Assembly: GCA_002314835.1 (NCBI GenBank)
Contig: DCHM01000036.1
Span: 57,224-69,531 of the forward strand
DNA: 12,308 nt
Direction of reading: 5' to 3'
From: Clostridiales bacterium UBA1752
GTDB lineage: Bacteria; Bacillota; Clostridia; Oscillospirales; CAG-382
Part shown: piece by piece, positions 1-6,093 of the stretch
How the letters are laid out: each line of letters opens with the position of its first letter
Position numbering within the stretch: position 1 is the stretch's first letter
Translations under genes and position numbers: made by a program
Notes under the pieces: generated by a model
What the model was told of the DNA's origin: nothing
Databases searched by the model: none
What the model saw: only the letters and a program-made list of their open reading frames with translations

Positions 1-1373
1 TACTGGAAGTAAGCCTGGATGTATTTGTCGGTATGGTCGCCGATAATCTTGATGCTGTTTTTGTTTGCACCAACGGTACCGTCACCGCCGAGGCCCCAGA
101 ACTTGCAGGAAATAGTGCCTGCGGGAGAAGTATCGGGAGCCGTCTCTTCGGGCAGAGACAAACCGGTAACGTCATCTACGATGCCGATTGTAAAGCCTGC
201 CTTGGGAGTGCGCTTTTTGAGGTTTTTATAAACTGCAAATACGCTTTGAGGAGTGGTGTCCTTAGAGCCGAGACCGTATCTGCCGCCTACTACCTTGATA
301 TCTCTGCCGCTGTTGGCAACAGCAGAAACGACGTCGAGATAAAGAGGCTCGCCGAGAGAGCCGGGCTCCTTGGTGCGGTCAAGCACTGCGATCTTTTTGC
401 AGGTTGCAGGTATAGCCTTGAGGAGCTTGTCTGCGCGGAAAGGTCTGTAAAGACGAACCTTAACGAGGCCGACTTTTTCGCCGTGAGCATTGAGGTAGTC
501 GATGACTTCTTCAGCCACGTCACAGATAGAGCCCATAGCGACGATAACACGGTCAGCGTCGGGAGCGCCATAGTAATTAAAGAGCTTGTAGTCAGTGCCG
601 ATCTTGGCGTTGACCTGCTTCATATAATCTTCTACGATTTCAGGGAGAGCGTTGTAATACTCGTTGCAAGCTTCTCTGTGCTGGAAGAAGATATCACCGT
701 TTTCGGCAGAGCCGTGGAGAACAGGATGTTCGGGGTTGAGGGCGCGGCTGCGGAATGCGGCGATAGCGTCCTTGTCAACCATAGATTCGAGAGTTTCGTA
801 ATCCCAAGCTTCAATCTTGCTGATTTCATGAGAAGTACGGAAGCCGTCAAAGAAGTTTACAAAAGGTACTCTGCCCTTGATAGCGGAGAGGTGAACAACC
901 GCACCGAGGTCCATGACCTCCTGAGGGTTGGAGCAAGCCATCATAGCAAAGCCGGTCTGACGGCATGCCATAACGTCGCTGTGGTCACCGAAAATATTAA
1001 GAGCGTGTGAAGCAACGCATCTTGCGGAAACGTGGATAACGCAGGGTAACAGCTCGCCGGCGATCTTGTACATATTAGGAATCATCAGCAGCAAGCCCTG
1101 TGAAGCGGTAAAGGTAGTAGTCAGAGCGCCTGCGCCGAGAGAACCGTGAACGGTGCCTGCTGCGCCTGCCTCAGACTGCATTTCCATAACTTTGACTTTG
1201 TCTCCAAAGATGTTTTTGAGTCCGGCAGCACTCCAAGAGTCGGTCAGCTCAGCCATTACGCTGGAAGGAGTAATGGGATAAATAGCTGCAACTTCGGTAA
1301 ACGCATACGCTACGTGAGCGGCGGCGTTGTTGCCGTCCATGGAAATCTTTTTGCGGGTAATTTTTTTAGCCAT
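1..1373 (-). CDS. nifJ: Pyruvate:ferredoxin (flavodoxin) oxidoreductase, N-terminal part (cut by window edge)
   Basis: Reading the minus strand from the ATG at 1373 gives 457 uninterrupted codons running off the window; single-chain members of the family are about 1170-1200 residues, so roughly the first 40% is visible. Family knowledge: the enzyme oxidatively decarboxylates pyruvate with CoA to acetyl-CoA and CO2 and reduces ferredoxin, using thiamine diphosphate and three Fe4S4 clusters in the cytoplasm. Visible domain I marks are YPITPSS (residues 32-38), MQSEAGAAG (64-72, whose Glu69 aligns with the thiamine-contacting Glu), VSAR (115-118), GDHSDVMACRQTGFAMM (129-145) and FFDGFRTSHE (174-183). 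Domain II follows from about residue 260, with DRTKEPGSLGEPLY. The thiamine-binding and ferredoxin-like domains lie outside the window. The start is fixed by AGGAGGT 7 nt upstream (1381-1387). Nothing looks broken. The C-terminal extent is unseen. Confidence 0.97.
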   Translation of the reverse strand, partial: MAKKITRKKISMDGNNAAAHVAYAFTEVAAIYPITPSSVMAELTDSWSAAGLKNIFGDKVKVMEMQSEAGAAGTVHGSLGAGALTTTFTASQGLLLMIPNMYKIAGELLPCVIHVSARCVASHALNIFGDHSDVMACRQTGFAMMACSNPQEVMDLGAVVHLSAIKGRVPFVNFFDGFRTSHEISKIEAWDYETLESMVDKDAIAAFRSRALNPEHPVLHGSAENGDIFFQHREACNEYYNALPEIVEDYMKQVNAKIGTDYKLFNYYGAPDADRVIVAMGSICDVAEEVIDYLNAHGEKVGLVKVRLYRPFRADKLLKAIPATCKKIAVLDRTKEPGSLGEPLYLDVVSAVANSGRDIKVVGGRYGLGSKDTTPQSVFAVYKNLKKRTPKAGFTIGIVDDVTGLSLPEETAPDTSPAGTISCKFWGLGGDGTVGANKNSIKIIGDHTDKYIQAYFQ

Positions 1374-1403
1374 GTATATAACCTCCTATTATTTATCTCA
1401 CTA

Positions 1404-1432
1404 ATAATATCACGAAATTTGTGATATGTAAA
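1404..1432 (-). promoter_or_regulatory. Sigma-A type promoter of nifJ
   Basis: On the minus strand TTTACA (1432-1427) and TATTAT (1409-1404) are separated by exactly 17 nt, and the -10 is preceded by TGA (extended -10). The predicted start near 1397 gives a leader of about 24 nt ending in the AGGAGGT site, too short for a riboswitch. The assignment is by consensus match only. Confidence 0.7.
1407..1427. promoter_or_regulatory. Candidate operator dyad in the nifJ promoter
   Basis: A 21-bp inverted repeat, arms ATATCAC and GTGATAT separated by 7 nt (centre GAAATTT, nearly self-complementary), fills the spacer and overlaps the -10 of the nifJ promoter. That is where a repressor dimer would block RNA polymerase. 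The arms do not fit the Rex site consensus or the CRP/FNR orientation that I know. One arm coincides with the extended -10 (GTGATATTAT), so only the other arm is extra evidence for an operator. The regulator is unknown. Confidence 0.4.
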
Positions 1433-1480
1433 TAGATATTTTGTTTTTTTATTTTATTTTTTATTTTTGCATATCAAAAC

Positions 1481-1509
1481 TTGCATTATTTCAAAGCGTG
1501 TGATATGAT
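1481..1509 (+). promoter_or_regulatory. Sigma-A type promoter for the glycosyltransferase (and probably comM)
   Basis: TTGCAT (1481-1486) and TATGAT (1504-1509) have a 17-nt spacer, and the -10 is preceded by TGTGA, giving an extended TG-A-TATGAT element. It faces away from the nifJ promoter; the two -35 boxes are 48 nt apart across an AT-rich, T-tract-containing stretch. A start near 1516 would leave a leader of about 75 nt before the ATG at 1592. Confidence 0.6.
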
Positions 1510-1591
1510 AATGATGATTTAAATGTATTATATTAGTTTTTTCTTTTCTATAACTCTGTTTTGTTTTCTTATCTTTTCCGGAGGCATAATT

Positions 1592-2515
1592 ATGCAAATC
1601 AATATACTGATGGCTTTCGACGATAATTATCTTGAGCCTGCCATAACGTGTTTAAATTCATTGTTTTTACACAACAATGATTGCACGGTATGGTATTTAT
1701 ATCATTCTGTCTCCGATGACACACTTAGCAGGTTAAAGACGTTTTCCGATTCTAAGCATCAGAAATTCATGCCAATATTTGTCAATAACGATAAATTCAT
1801 CGAATTAAAAACAAGACTTCACTATACCATAGAAATGTATTATCGTTTATTTTGTGTTGAATATTTGCCGAGTTATTTAGACAAGATTTTATATTTAGAC
1901 CCCGATATAATTGTAAAAGGCGACTTATCAGAGTTTTATAACACGAGTTTTGCTAACGATACTTGCTTTATCGGATGTGAAGATTTTGATAGCGAATTTC
2001 AAATCAAGCGTCTTGAATTCTCGAATGCAGACAAATATATTTGTTCCGGAGTTTTGTTAATAAATATAACCAAATATCGTGATATTTATGATTTTGAAAA
2101 AATATATACCTTTTGTGTTGAAAACAAGCCTAGATTGAGGTACCCCGATCAAGATGTGTTAAATGCATTGTTTTACAAAAACATTCAATATACAGACAGA
2201 TATAAATACAATTACATGGTAAACGAATTACAAAGCAAGGATATAACCAAAGCCGCCATAGACAATGCTTGTATTATTCACTTTGCCAGTCAACCAAAGC
2301 CATGGCTTAAAACATACGATAGAAATAAAAAGGTACGCGATATTTATTGCTCGTATATAGACAAAAAATATTGCCCCAAAATTTGGGCAGTAATATCAAA
2401 CGACAGAGTAGCTTTTATTTTTAGAAGAGCACAACGTATTTGCTTGGGGCTATGTAAAAAAGCAGCTTGTCACCTACTGCCAAAAAAGATATTCAAATCA
2501 ATTACTAAGTCTTAG
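1592..2515 (+). CDS. Family 8 glycosyltransferase (GT8, LgtC/WaaJ-like)
   Basis: A 307-residue protein resembling retaining GT8 hexosyltransferases, which move glucose or galactose from a UDP-sugar onto a surface glycan in the cytoplasm; the acceptor cannot be told from sequence. Visible GT8 marks: N-terminal INILMAFDDNYLEPAITCLNSL (Rossmann start and nucleotide site), the metal-binding DxD as YLDPDIIVKGDL (DPD 103-105), CSGVLLINI (151-159), PDQDVLNA (185-192) and HFASQPKPW (230-238). The ATG at 1592 is chosen over an upstream in-frame ATG at 1523 because GGAGG (1580-1584) lies 7 nt before it and the 23 upstream codons encode a hydrophobic stretch not found in the family. The basic C-terminal tail (residues 277-307) may contact the membrane. 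The gene is much more AT-rich than its neighbours (2161-2220 has 14 G/C of 60; 3181-3240 in comM has 31 of 60), suggesting transfer. comM follows after 29 nt with no terminator. Confidence 0.9.
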   Translation: MQINILMAFDDNYLEPAITCLNSLFLHNNDCTVWYLYHSVSDDTLSRLKTFSDSKHQKFMPIFVNNDKFIELKTRLHYTIEMYYRLFCVEYLPSYLDKILYLDPDIIVKGDLSEFYNTSFANDTCFIGCEDFDSEFQIKRLEFSNADKYICSGVLLINITKYRDIYDFEKIYTFCVENKPRLRYPDQDVLNALFYKNIQYTDRYKYNYMVNELQSKDITKAAIDNACIIHFASQPKPWLKTYDRNKKVRDIYCSYIDKKYCPKIWAVISNDRVAFIFRRAQRICLGLCKKAACHLLPKKIFKSITKS

Positions 2516-2544
2516 CTTTATCAAAAATGTAATGGAGCAACGAT

Positions 2545-4089
2545 ATGGTTAATGTTTTACACACTGTTTGCATCATAGGTGTAGAAGGTCACATTATCAC
2601 GGTCGAAGCGACCTGTGCTTCATCCAGCCAACCATCGCTCAATATAATAGGTCTGCCGGACACCGCCGTCAAAGAGGCGGCGAGCCGTGTGCGCGCAGCA
2701 GCGAGGCAAAACAGCCTGCCTATCAAGCGCGGCATTATTACCGTAAACCTTGCTCCTGCCAACATCCGCAAAGAAGGTCCTTCGTTTGACCTGCCGATAC
2801 TCTTGTCTTTGATTGACAAAGCAGACTTTTACGCTTTGGATTTGTCAAACAAATGCTTTGCAGGCGAGTTGTCACTAACCGGAGAACTGAGACCTATAAG
2901 CGGTGCATTACCTATGGCGATAGCCGCGAGAGACGCAGGGTTTAAGGAATTATATCTGCCCGAAGAAAACGCGCTCGAGGCTTCCGCCGCAGACGGTCTG
3001 ACGGTATATCCCGTCAAAACCATTCATCAGCTTTTGATGCACCTTTTCGGCAAAACGAAAATCGCGCCCATAGTATTTGACGCCAAAGAGTTTTTTGACA
3101 GCGTAAACAACTTTTCCCTCGACTTTGCAGACGTTAAAGGTCAGGACGCGGTTAAAGAAGCGCTCGAAATAGCCGCGGCAGGCAATCATAATATTATGCT
3201 CGTAGGTCCTCCGGGCTCTGGCAAATCAATGCTCGCCGCAAGACTGCCGGGCATACTACCTCCCCTTACGCTCGAGGAAAGTATAGAAAGCTCTAAAATT
3301 TTTTCGATAGCCGGAGTAACCGAGGACTTAAAGCCCCTGCTCACTCACAGACCATTCAGAGCTCCGCATCATACGCTATCGTCGGTTGCGCTAACGGGCG
3401 GCGGCAGTTACCCCAAACCAGGCGAAATCAGCCTAGCAAATAACGGCGTGCTGTTTTTGGACGAGTTTCCCGAGTTTGACAAGCGTGCACGCGAGGTTTT
3501 GAGGCAGCCGATCGAAAACCGTACCGTCACTATTTCGCGCGTAAACGGCACCGTCACCTACCCTGCCGACTTTTTGCTCGTATGTGCTATGAACCCTTGC
3601 AAATGCGGTTATTACGGTCATCCGACGCGTCCGTGCACCTGCGGACCTGCCGCCAGGTACTCTTATCTGCAACGCATCAGCGGTCCGATACTCGACAGAA
3701 TAGATATACAGGTTCAAATAGACCCCGTTGATTTCAACGACCTTTCGGGCAATCAAACGACACCATCGACGGCAGAAATGCGTAAGCGCGTCATGGAGGC
3801 GCGCGCCTTTGCTATCGACAGATTTAAAGGCGAAACTACCAGCCTCGGCAAGCCGCTCCTCAGCAACGGCGCAATGGAAGCAAAACACATCCGCAAATTC
3901 TGCAATGTGACACCCGAAGCGCGCAGTCTGCTCGAGATAGCGTTTAATTCTTTTGCTCTCTCGGCGAGAGGCTACGACCGCGTTTTACGCATAGCTCGCA
4001 CGATAGCCGATTTTGAAAAAAGCGATATTATCAACGAGTCACACATGGCAGTCGCAGTACGCATGAGATGCATCGACAAAGGCATTTGA
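2545..4089 (+). CDS. comM: ComM/YifB family Mg-chelatase-like AAA+ ATPase
   Basis: 514 residues, the usual full length. In Haemophilus and Vibrio, ComM is a hexameric helicase that promotes branch migration when imported DNA recombines; the Firmicutes homologues are mostly unstudied, so the role here is inferred. Order of parts: N-terminal ChlI/S5-like domain (about 1-175) with SLNIIGLPDTAVKE, TVNLAPANIRKEGPSFDLP and GELSLTGELRPISG; AAA+ core with Walker A GPPGSGKS (221-228), HRPFRAPHHT (268-277) and Walker B GVLFLDEFPEF (301-311); a Cys cluster (C352, C354, C364, C366) in the MNPCKCGYYGHP segment; sensor region RISGPILDRIDIQ; and a C-terminal lid with LSARGYDRVLRIARTIAD. The start has GGAG (2534-2537) 7 nt upstream. 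It probably shares the glycosyltransferase transcript. The neighbouring genes do not suggest a competence operon. All catalytic motifs are intact. Confidence 0.96.
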   Translation: MVNVLHTVCIIGVEGHIITVEATCASSSQPSLNIIGLPDTAVKEAASRVRAAARQNSLPIKRGIITVNLAPANIRKEGPSFDLPILLSLIDKADFYALDLSNKCFAGELSLTGELRPISGALPMAIAARDAGFKELYLPEENALEASAADGLTVYPVKTIHQLLMHLFGKTKIAPIVFDAKEFFDSVNNFSLDFADVKGQDAVKEALEIAAAGNHNIMLVGPPGSGKSMLAARLPGILPPLTLEESIESSKIFSIAGVTEDLKPLLTHRPFRAPHHTLSSVALTGGGSYPKPGEISLANNGVLFLDEFPEFDKRAREVLRQPIENRTVTISRVNGTVTYPADFLLVCAMNPCKCGYYGHPTRPCTCGPAARYSYLQRISGPILDRIDIQVQIDPVDFNDLSGNQTTPSTAEMRKRVMEARAFAIDRFKGETTSLGKPLLSNGAMEAKHIRKFCNVTPEARSLLEIAFNSFALSARGYDRVLRIARTIADFEKSDIINESHMAVAVRMRCIDKGI

Positions 4090-4112
4090 TTTACATAATT
4101 ATTACGCCAAAA

Positions 4113-4202
4113 TGTGGAAAAGTCGGTGGATAAATGTGGATAACTACCACTTTTTAGGCAGTTTTGAGCCAAAGTCAATGTGGATAACTGATTTTTTCCA
4201 CA
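4113..4202. promoter_or_regulatory. Cluster of DnaA boxes
   Basis: Within 90 bases of the comM downstream gap there are five matches to the DnaA box TTATCCACA (or TTWTNCACA). Two are perfect on the minus strand (4135-4143 and 4179-4187). Two are the TTTTCCACA variant, minus at 4113-4121 and plus at 4194-4202. One has a single mismatch (TTATCCACC, minus, 4125-4133). A sixth weak site (TTATCAACA, minus, 4219-4227) lies just outside. The first three start 12 and 10 bases apart, about one helical turn. The arrangement would suit cooperative DnaA binding, whether as an origin element, a titration site or a regulator of the next gene. No dnaA, dnaN or rpmH is in view. AT-rich sequence is limited to a short stretch (4086-4105), so a full oriC is not shown. 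Confidence 0.72.
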
Positions 4203-4241
4203 TTATGGCACAACATTATGTTGATAAGTAAAGGGACACAA

Positions 4242-4982
4242 ATGGACTACAAAGGCAATTATTTTAACGACGACGAAGACGAATCTACCGTTATGCCGCC
4301 CTCAAAGGCTGGCAAGATAATCAAAAAAATATTAAAGATTTTGATATACTCCATCAGTGCGTTGATTTTTATCGTTTTGTTTTGGAGCATCTTTAGGTCG
4401 AGAGACATCGCACTGTATTCTACAAAGTATTTCAGCGACGCGACAAACTCCCTCGAGCAAAAGACGTATTATGAGATAATACCAACCGGCGACAACAGCT
4501 CTATGAGCTATAAAGGCAGAGTGCAGCTCGGCAATATCTATTACGTCCCAGAATCCGGCGAAATGGAAATCGGTGTAAAAATGAATCTTGCAGACACCGA
4601 ATACAAAGACCCGGCGAGGCTCGTATTTGTATTAAAGGACACGCACGGCACAGAATATGAGATTACAGCATTTAACGAAGGCAGCACTTCAAAATACTGT
4701 TTTGCCCGCGTTTGCTTTGGCAATCTAAATATAGATATTGAGCAAAACTACTATTATAAAAAGGTCGAGGCGTTTTACAGAGGTGCTGAGCTTGATTACA
4801 GCGTTGACGAGCAAAACGCAGGCTTGATTTACAAGTTGTATATATACGAAAAAGACGACGACGGCAATCTCGTGTTGCTTGACGACTTGATTGACAAAGA
4901 CTATCAAAGAGGCGAAAGCGATATAGACGACAGCGGTCTAAAGGTATATGACAATAAGACCATAGTCCAGACAGAAGATTGA
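4242..4982 (+). CDS. Unrecognised single-pass membrane protein
   Basis: 246 residues with no family I recognise. The first 20 residues are acidic (NDDEDES), followed by a basic patch (KAGKIIKKILK, 22-32) and one transmembrane helix (about 33-51, LIYSISALIFIVLFWSIF). The remaining 195 residues are hydrophilic. The basic-inside rule puts them outside the cell, making a small N-terminal anchor with an extracytoplasmic domain that alternates short hydrophobic runs typical of beta strands (ARLVFVLKD, GLIYKLYIYE). The start at 4242 is preferred because AAAGGG (4230-4235) lies 6 nt upstream; an in-frame ATG at 4218 lacks a site and lies inside a small palindrome (CAACATTATGTTG, 4211-4223). The next gene starts 17 nt after the stop, suggesting co-transcription and a shared envelope role. 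The upstream DnaA-box cluster covers its presumed control region. Confidence 0.8.
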   Translation: MDYKGNYFNDDEDESTVMPPSKAGKIIKKILKILIYSISALIFIVLFWSIFRSRDIALYSTKYFSDATNSLEQKTYYEIIPTGDNSSMSYKGRVQLGNIYYVPESGEMEIGVKMNLADTEYKDPARLVFVLKDTHGTEYEITAFNEGSTSKYCFARVCFGNLNIDIEQNYYYKKVEAFYRGAELDYSVDEQNAGLIYKLYIYEKDDDGNLVLLDDLIDKDYQRGESDIDDSGLKVYDNKTIVQTED

Positions 4983-4999
4983 ATAAGGGGATAAAAACT

Positions 5000-5608
5000 A
5001 TGAAAACAAAGTTTACCCACATCAAGCAAAGGGATAGCGGTGCTCCTATCAGACTGATAGTTTACATCCTGCTGTCACTCGTTTCGGCGGCGTGCGCACT
5101 GGGGCCAAAGCTGCTGCCGCAACTGCAAAACCTCGAGCCAAATATAGCACTCATAGTAACGATTATAGGCATTGCGGCACTTGCGTATTTCCTATTTATG
5201 ACGGTGTTTACAATCTTCCGCATCATAAACCCAAAGGACGCCATGATTATCTGCCGCAGCGGTTATTACGACTTTATCACCGAGGAAGGCAATAACCTCT
5301 TTATCCCGTGGAAGTCGATTGACTCCGCCAAGGTATTCGGCACAAAAAAAGCTCCCGTGCTCGGCGTTTATCTCGTCGAACCCGAAAAGCTGATACTAGA
5401 GCTCGATGACTCGACAGCCGAAGAGCTCAGAGCCAATATCGAGATAGGTTTGCCTCCGCTGATGTACCGCGAGGACGAAATCAAAGAGCCTCTGCAAAGA
5501 GTCTTAACGCTTTTTATGAAACGTATTGATTCGGTAGAAACAATCAATTCGGCAGACCCCGAGCAAAGCGGAGAATTCAGCATACCGAGCATCAAAAGCG
5601 AACAGTAA
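5000..5608 (+). CDS. Two-helix membrane protein with STM3941/PH-like domain
   Basis: 202 residues. Two transmembrane helices (about 18-36 and 49-73) form a hairpin and are followed by a soluble domain in which IICRSGYYDF, NNLFIPWKSIDSAKVF and GVYLVEPEKLI resemble the STM3941-type, PH-like proteins of unknown function (typical pattern: small strand, a [FI]IPW motif, then a strand ending in a 'P-[ED]-K' turn). The match is from memory and is moderate. The C-terminal 40 residues are polar. The ATG at 5000 has AAGGGG (4985-4990) 9 nt upstream; an upstream in-frame TTG at 4979 would overlap the previous stop and is less likely. It is the last gene of the plus-strand group, ending 5 nt before a strong terminator. 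A joint membrane role with the preceding gene is inferred from spacing alone. Confidence 0.82.
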   Translation: MKTKFTHIKQRDSGAPIRLIVYILLSLVSAACALGPKLLPQLQNLEPNIALIVTIIGIAALAYFLFMTVFTIFRIINPKDAMIICRSGYYDFITEEGNNLFIPWKSIDSAKVFGTKKAPVLGVYLVEPEKLILELDDSTAEELRANIEIGLPPLMYREDEIKEPLQRVLTLFMKRIDSVETINSADPEQSGEFSIPSIKSEQ

Positions 5609-5612
5609 AACT

Positions 5613-5643
5613 AAAGGCTACTGCTAAAAGCAGTAGCCTTTTT
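5613..5643 (+). terminator. Rho-independent terminator of the plus-strand gene group
   Basis: A perfect 12-bp stem, AAAGGCTACTGC (5613-5624) with GCAGTAGCCTTT (5630-5641), has a 5-nt TAAAA loop. The 3' arm runs into a five-T tract (5639-5643). It begins 5 nt after the stop codon of the preceding gene. The A-rich 5' arm could also make it weakly bidirectional. Confidence 0.9.
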
Positions 5644-5795
5644 CATTATTTGTCATCCTGTGATTCTGAGGTAGGTCGAACGTTTACTTCAGGTGCGTCG
5701 GCAGCGTACGAGACATCATTTACGTTGCCTCCGAGCATTCCCCTATTATGCGGCAAATCTACTACAGGCGAGCATATTCTATATGATATTACAGC

Positions 5796-5831
5796 AAAAA
5801 AAATAGCGGACGGCATCAATGATGCATCCGC
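5796..5831 (-). terminator. Rho-independent terminator of the small RNA
   Basis: On the minus strand GCGGA (5831-5827) pairs with TCCGC (5810-5806) and GCATC (5825-5821) pairs with GATGC (5817-5813) around an ATT loop, with a T opposite CG as an internal bulge. The stem is followed by TA and eight consecutive Ts (5803-5796). Ten base pairs plus an eight-T run make a strong intrinsic terminator. Confidence 0.85.
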
Positions 5832-5868
5832 AGCAAGAAGTGGCGGTACGTCGCCTCTTAAACTTGCT
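5797..5868 (-). ncRNA. Candidate small RNA, about 72 nt, class unknown
   Basis: Bounded by a perfect promoter and a terminator, the predicted transcript runs from about 5868 to 5797. It folds into two hairpins. The first begins at the predicted 5' end: AGCAAG (5868-5863) pairs with CTTGCT (5837-5832). Inside it AAG pairs with CTT across an A-A mismatch and GGCG pairs with CGCC around a 6-nt loop (ACGTAC); a 3-base TTT bulge interrupts one side. The second hairpin is the terminator. The remaining single-stranded bases are few, so it is almost wholly structured. It does not match a small-RNA or riboswitch class that I know. No protein gene lies downstream on the same strand before the convergent membrane-protein gene, so it looks like a free-standing RNA and not a leader. 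Targets are unknown. Confidence 0.65.
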
Positions 5869-5874
5869 GATAAT

Positions 5875-5903
5875 ATTATATCAGGAAACACTACGGATGT
5901 CAA
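5875..5903 (-). promoter_or_regulatory. Consensus sigma-A promoter of the small RNA
   Basis: On the minus strand TTGACA (5903-5898) and TATAAT (5880-5875) are both perfect and separated by exactly 17 nt. The -10 is preceded by TGA, an extended element. This is the best promoter in the window. The predicted start, 7 nt below the -10, is A5868, the first base of a stem in the downstream RNA. Confidence 0.85.
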
Positions 5904-6055
5904 TACCCAAAATGAATCCGACATCAATATGCACTCCTATTCCCCTATCGACACGCAGATTGACCTCGAGAACGAGCTTGCAAAGGCACTCTCAAGTGGC
6001 AAGTATATCATTATTATACATTATTACAACTAAATGCAGCTTGTCGTGACCTAAT

Positions 6056-6080
6056 AAAAAAGCTCGGTTGTCAGCCGAGC
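6056..6080 (-). terminator. Rho-independent terminator of the foldase gene
   Basis: On the minus strand GCTCGG (6080-6075) pairs with CCGAGC (6067-6062) around a 7-nt loop and is followed by six Ts (6061-6056). It lies 13 nt after the stop codon of the foldase lipoprotein gene and ends the pth-mfd-foldase block. Confidence 0.88.
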
Positions 6081-6093
6081 CGTAAAATAAAAA

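Larger units (their letters stand above)
5609..6093. other. 485-base gap without a convincing protein gene
   Basis: This stretch holds the terminator of the plus-strand group, a minus-strand small RNA with its promoter, and the terminator of the foldase gene. Two open frames cross it. A plus frame of 127 codons (5650-6033, TTG start) has no ribosome binding site or promoter. A minus frame of 92 codons (5924-5646) has AGGAG (5938-5934) 9 nt before its ATG and a possible promoter, TTGTAA (6029-6024) with 16 nt to TATACT (6007-6002). The small RNA's promoter and terminator lie inside both frames, which argues against either being coding. I recognise neither product. Confidence 0.6.

Noticed and set aside
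33..1010. Plus-strand open frame of 325 codons
   Set aside because: It is the antisense shadow of nifJ, whose minus-strand translation matches the family throughout; the plus frame has no ribosome binding site or recognisable motif.
1523..1591. N-terminal extension of the glycosyltransferase as a signal peptide or membrane anchor
   Set aside because: The 23 codons are hydrophobic, but a good GGAGG site sits directly before the internal ATG at 1592, where the family's normal N-terminus begins; GT8 enzymes are cytoplasmic.
3433..3888. Minus-strand open frame of 151 codons
   Set aside because: It lies opposite the AAA+ core of comM, which is intact with all motifs; it is a shadow.
4118..4155. 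Possible terminator after comM (GTGG/CCAC followed by five Ts)
   Set aside because: The stem has only four solid base pairs and its bases are already explained by DnaA boxes; too weak to list as a terminator.
4086..4241. Complete replication origin (oriC)
   Set aside because: The DnaA boxes are present, but there is only a short AT-rich stretch, no clear DnaA-trio array, and no dnaA, dnaN or rpmH nearby; kept as a DnaA-box cluster only.
5684..5719. Eleven-codon minus-strand peptide with GGAGG 8 nt upstream
   Set aside because: It lies after the small RNA's strong terminator, is very short and overlaps other open frames; coding cannot be supported.
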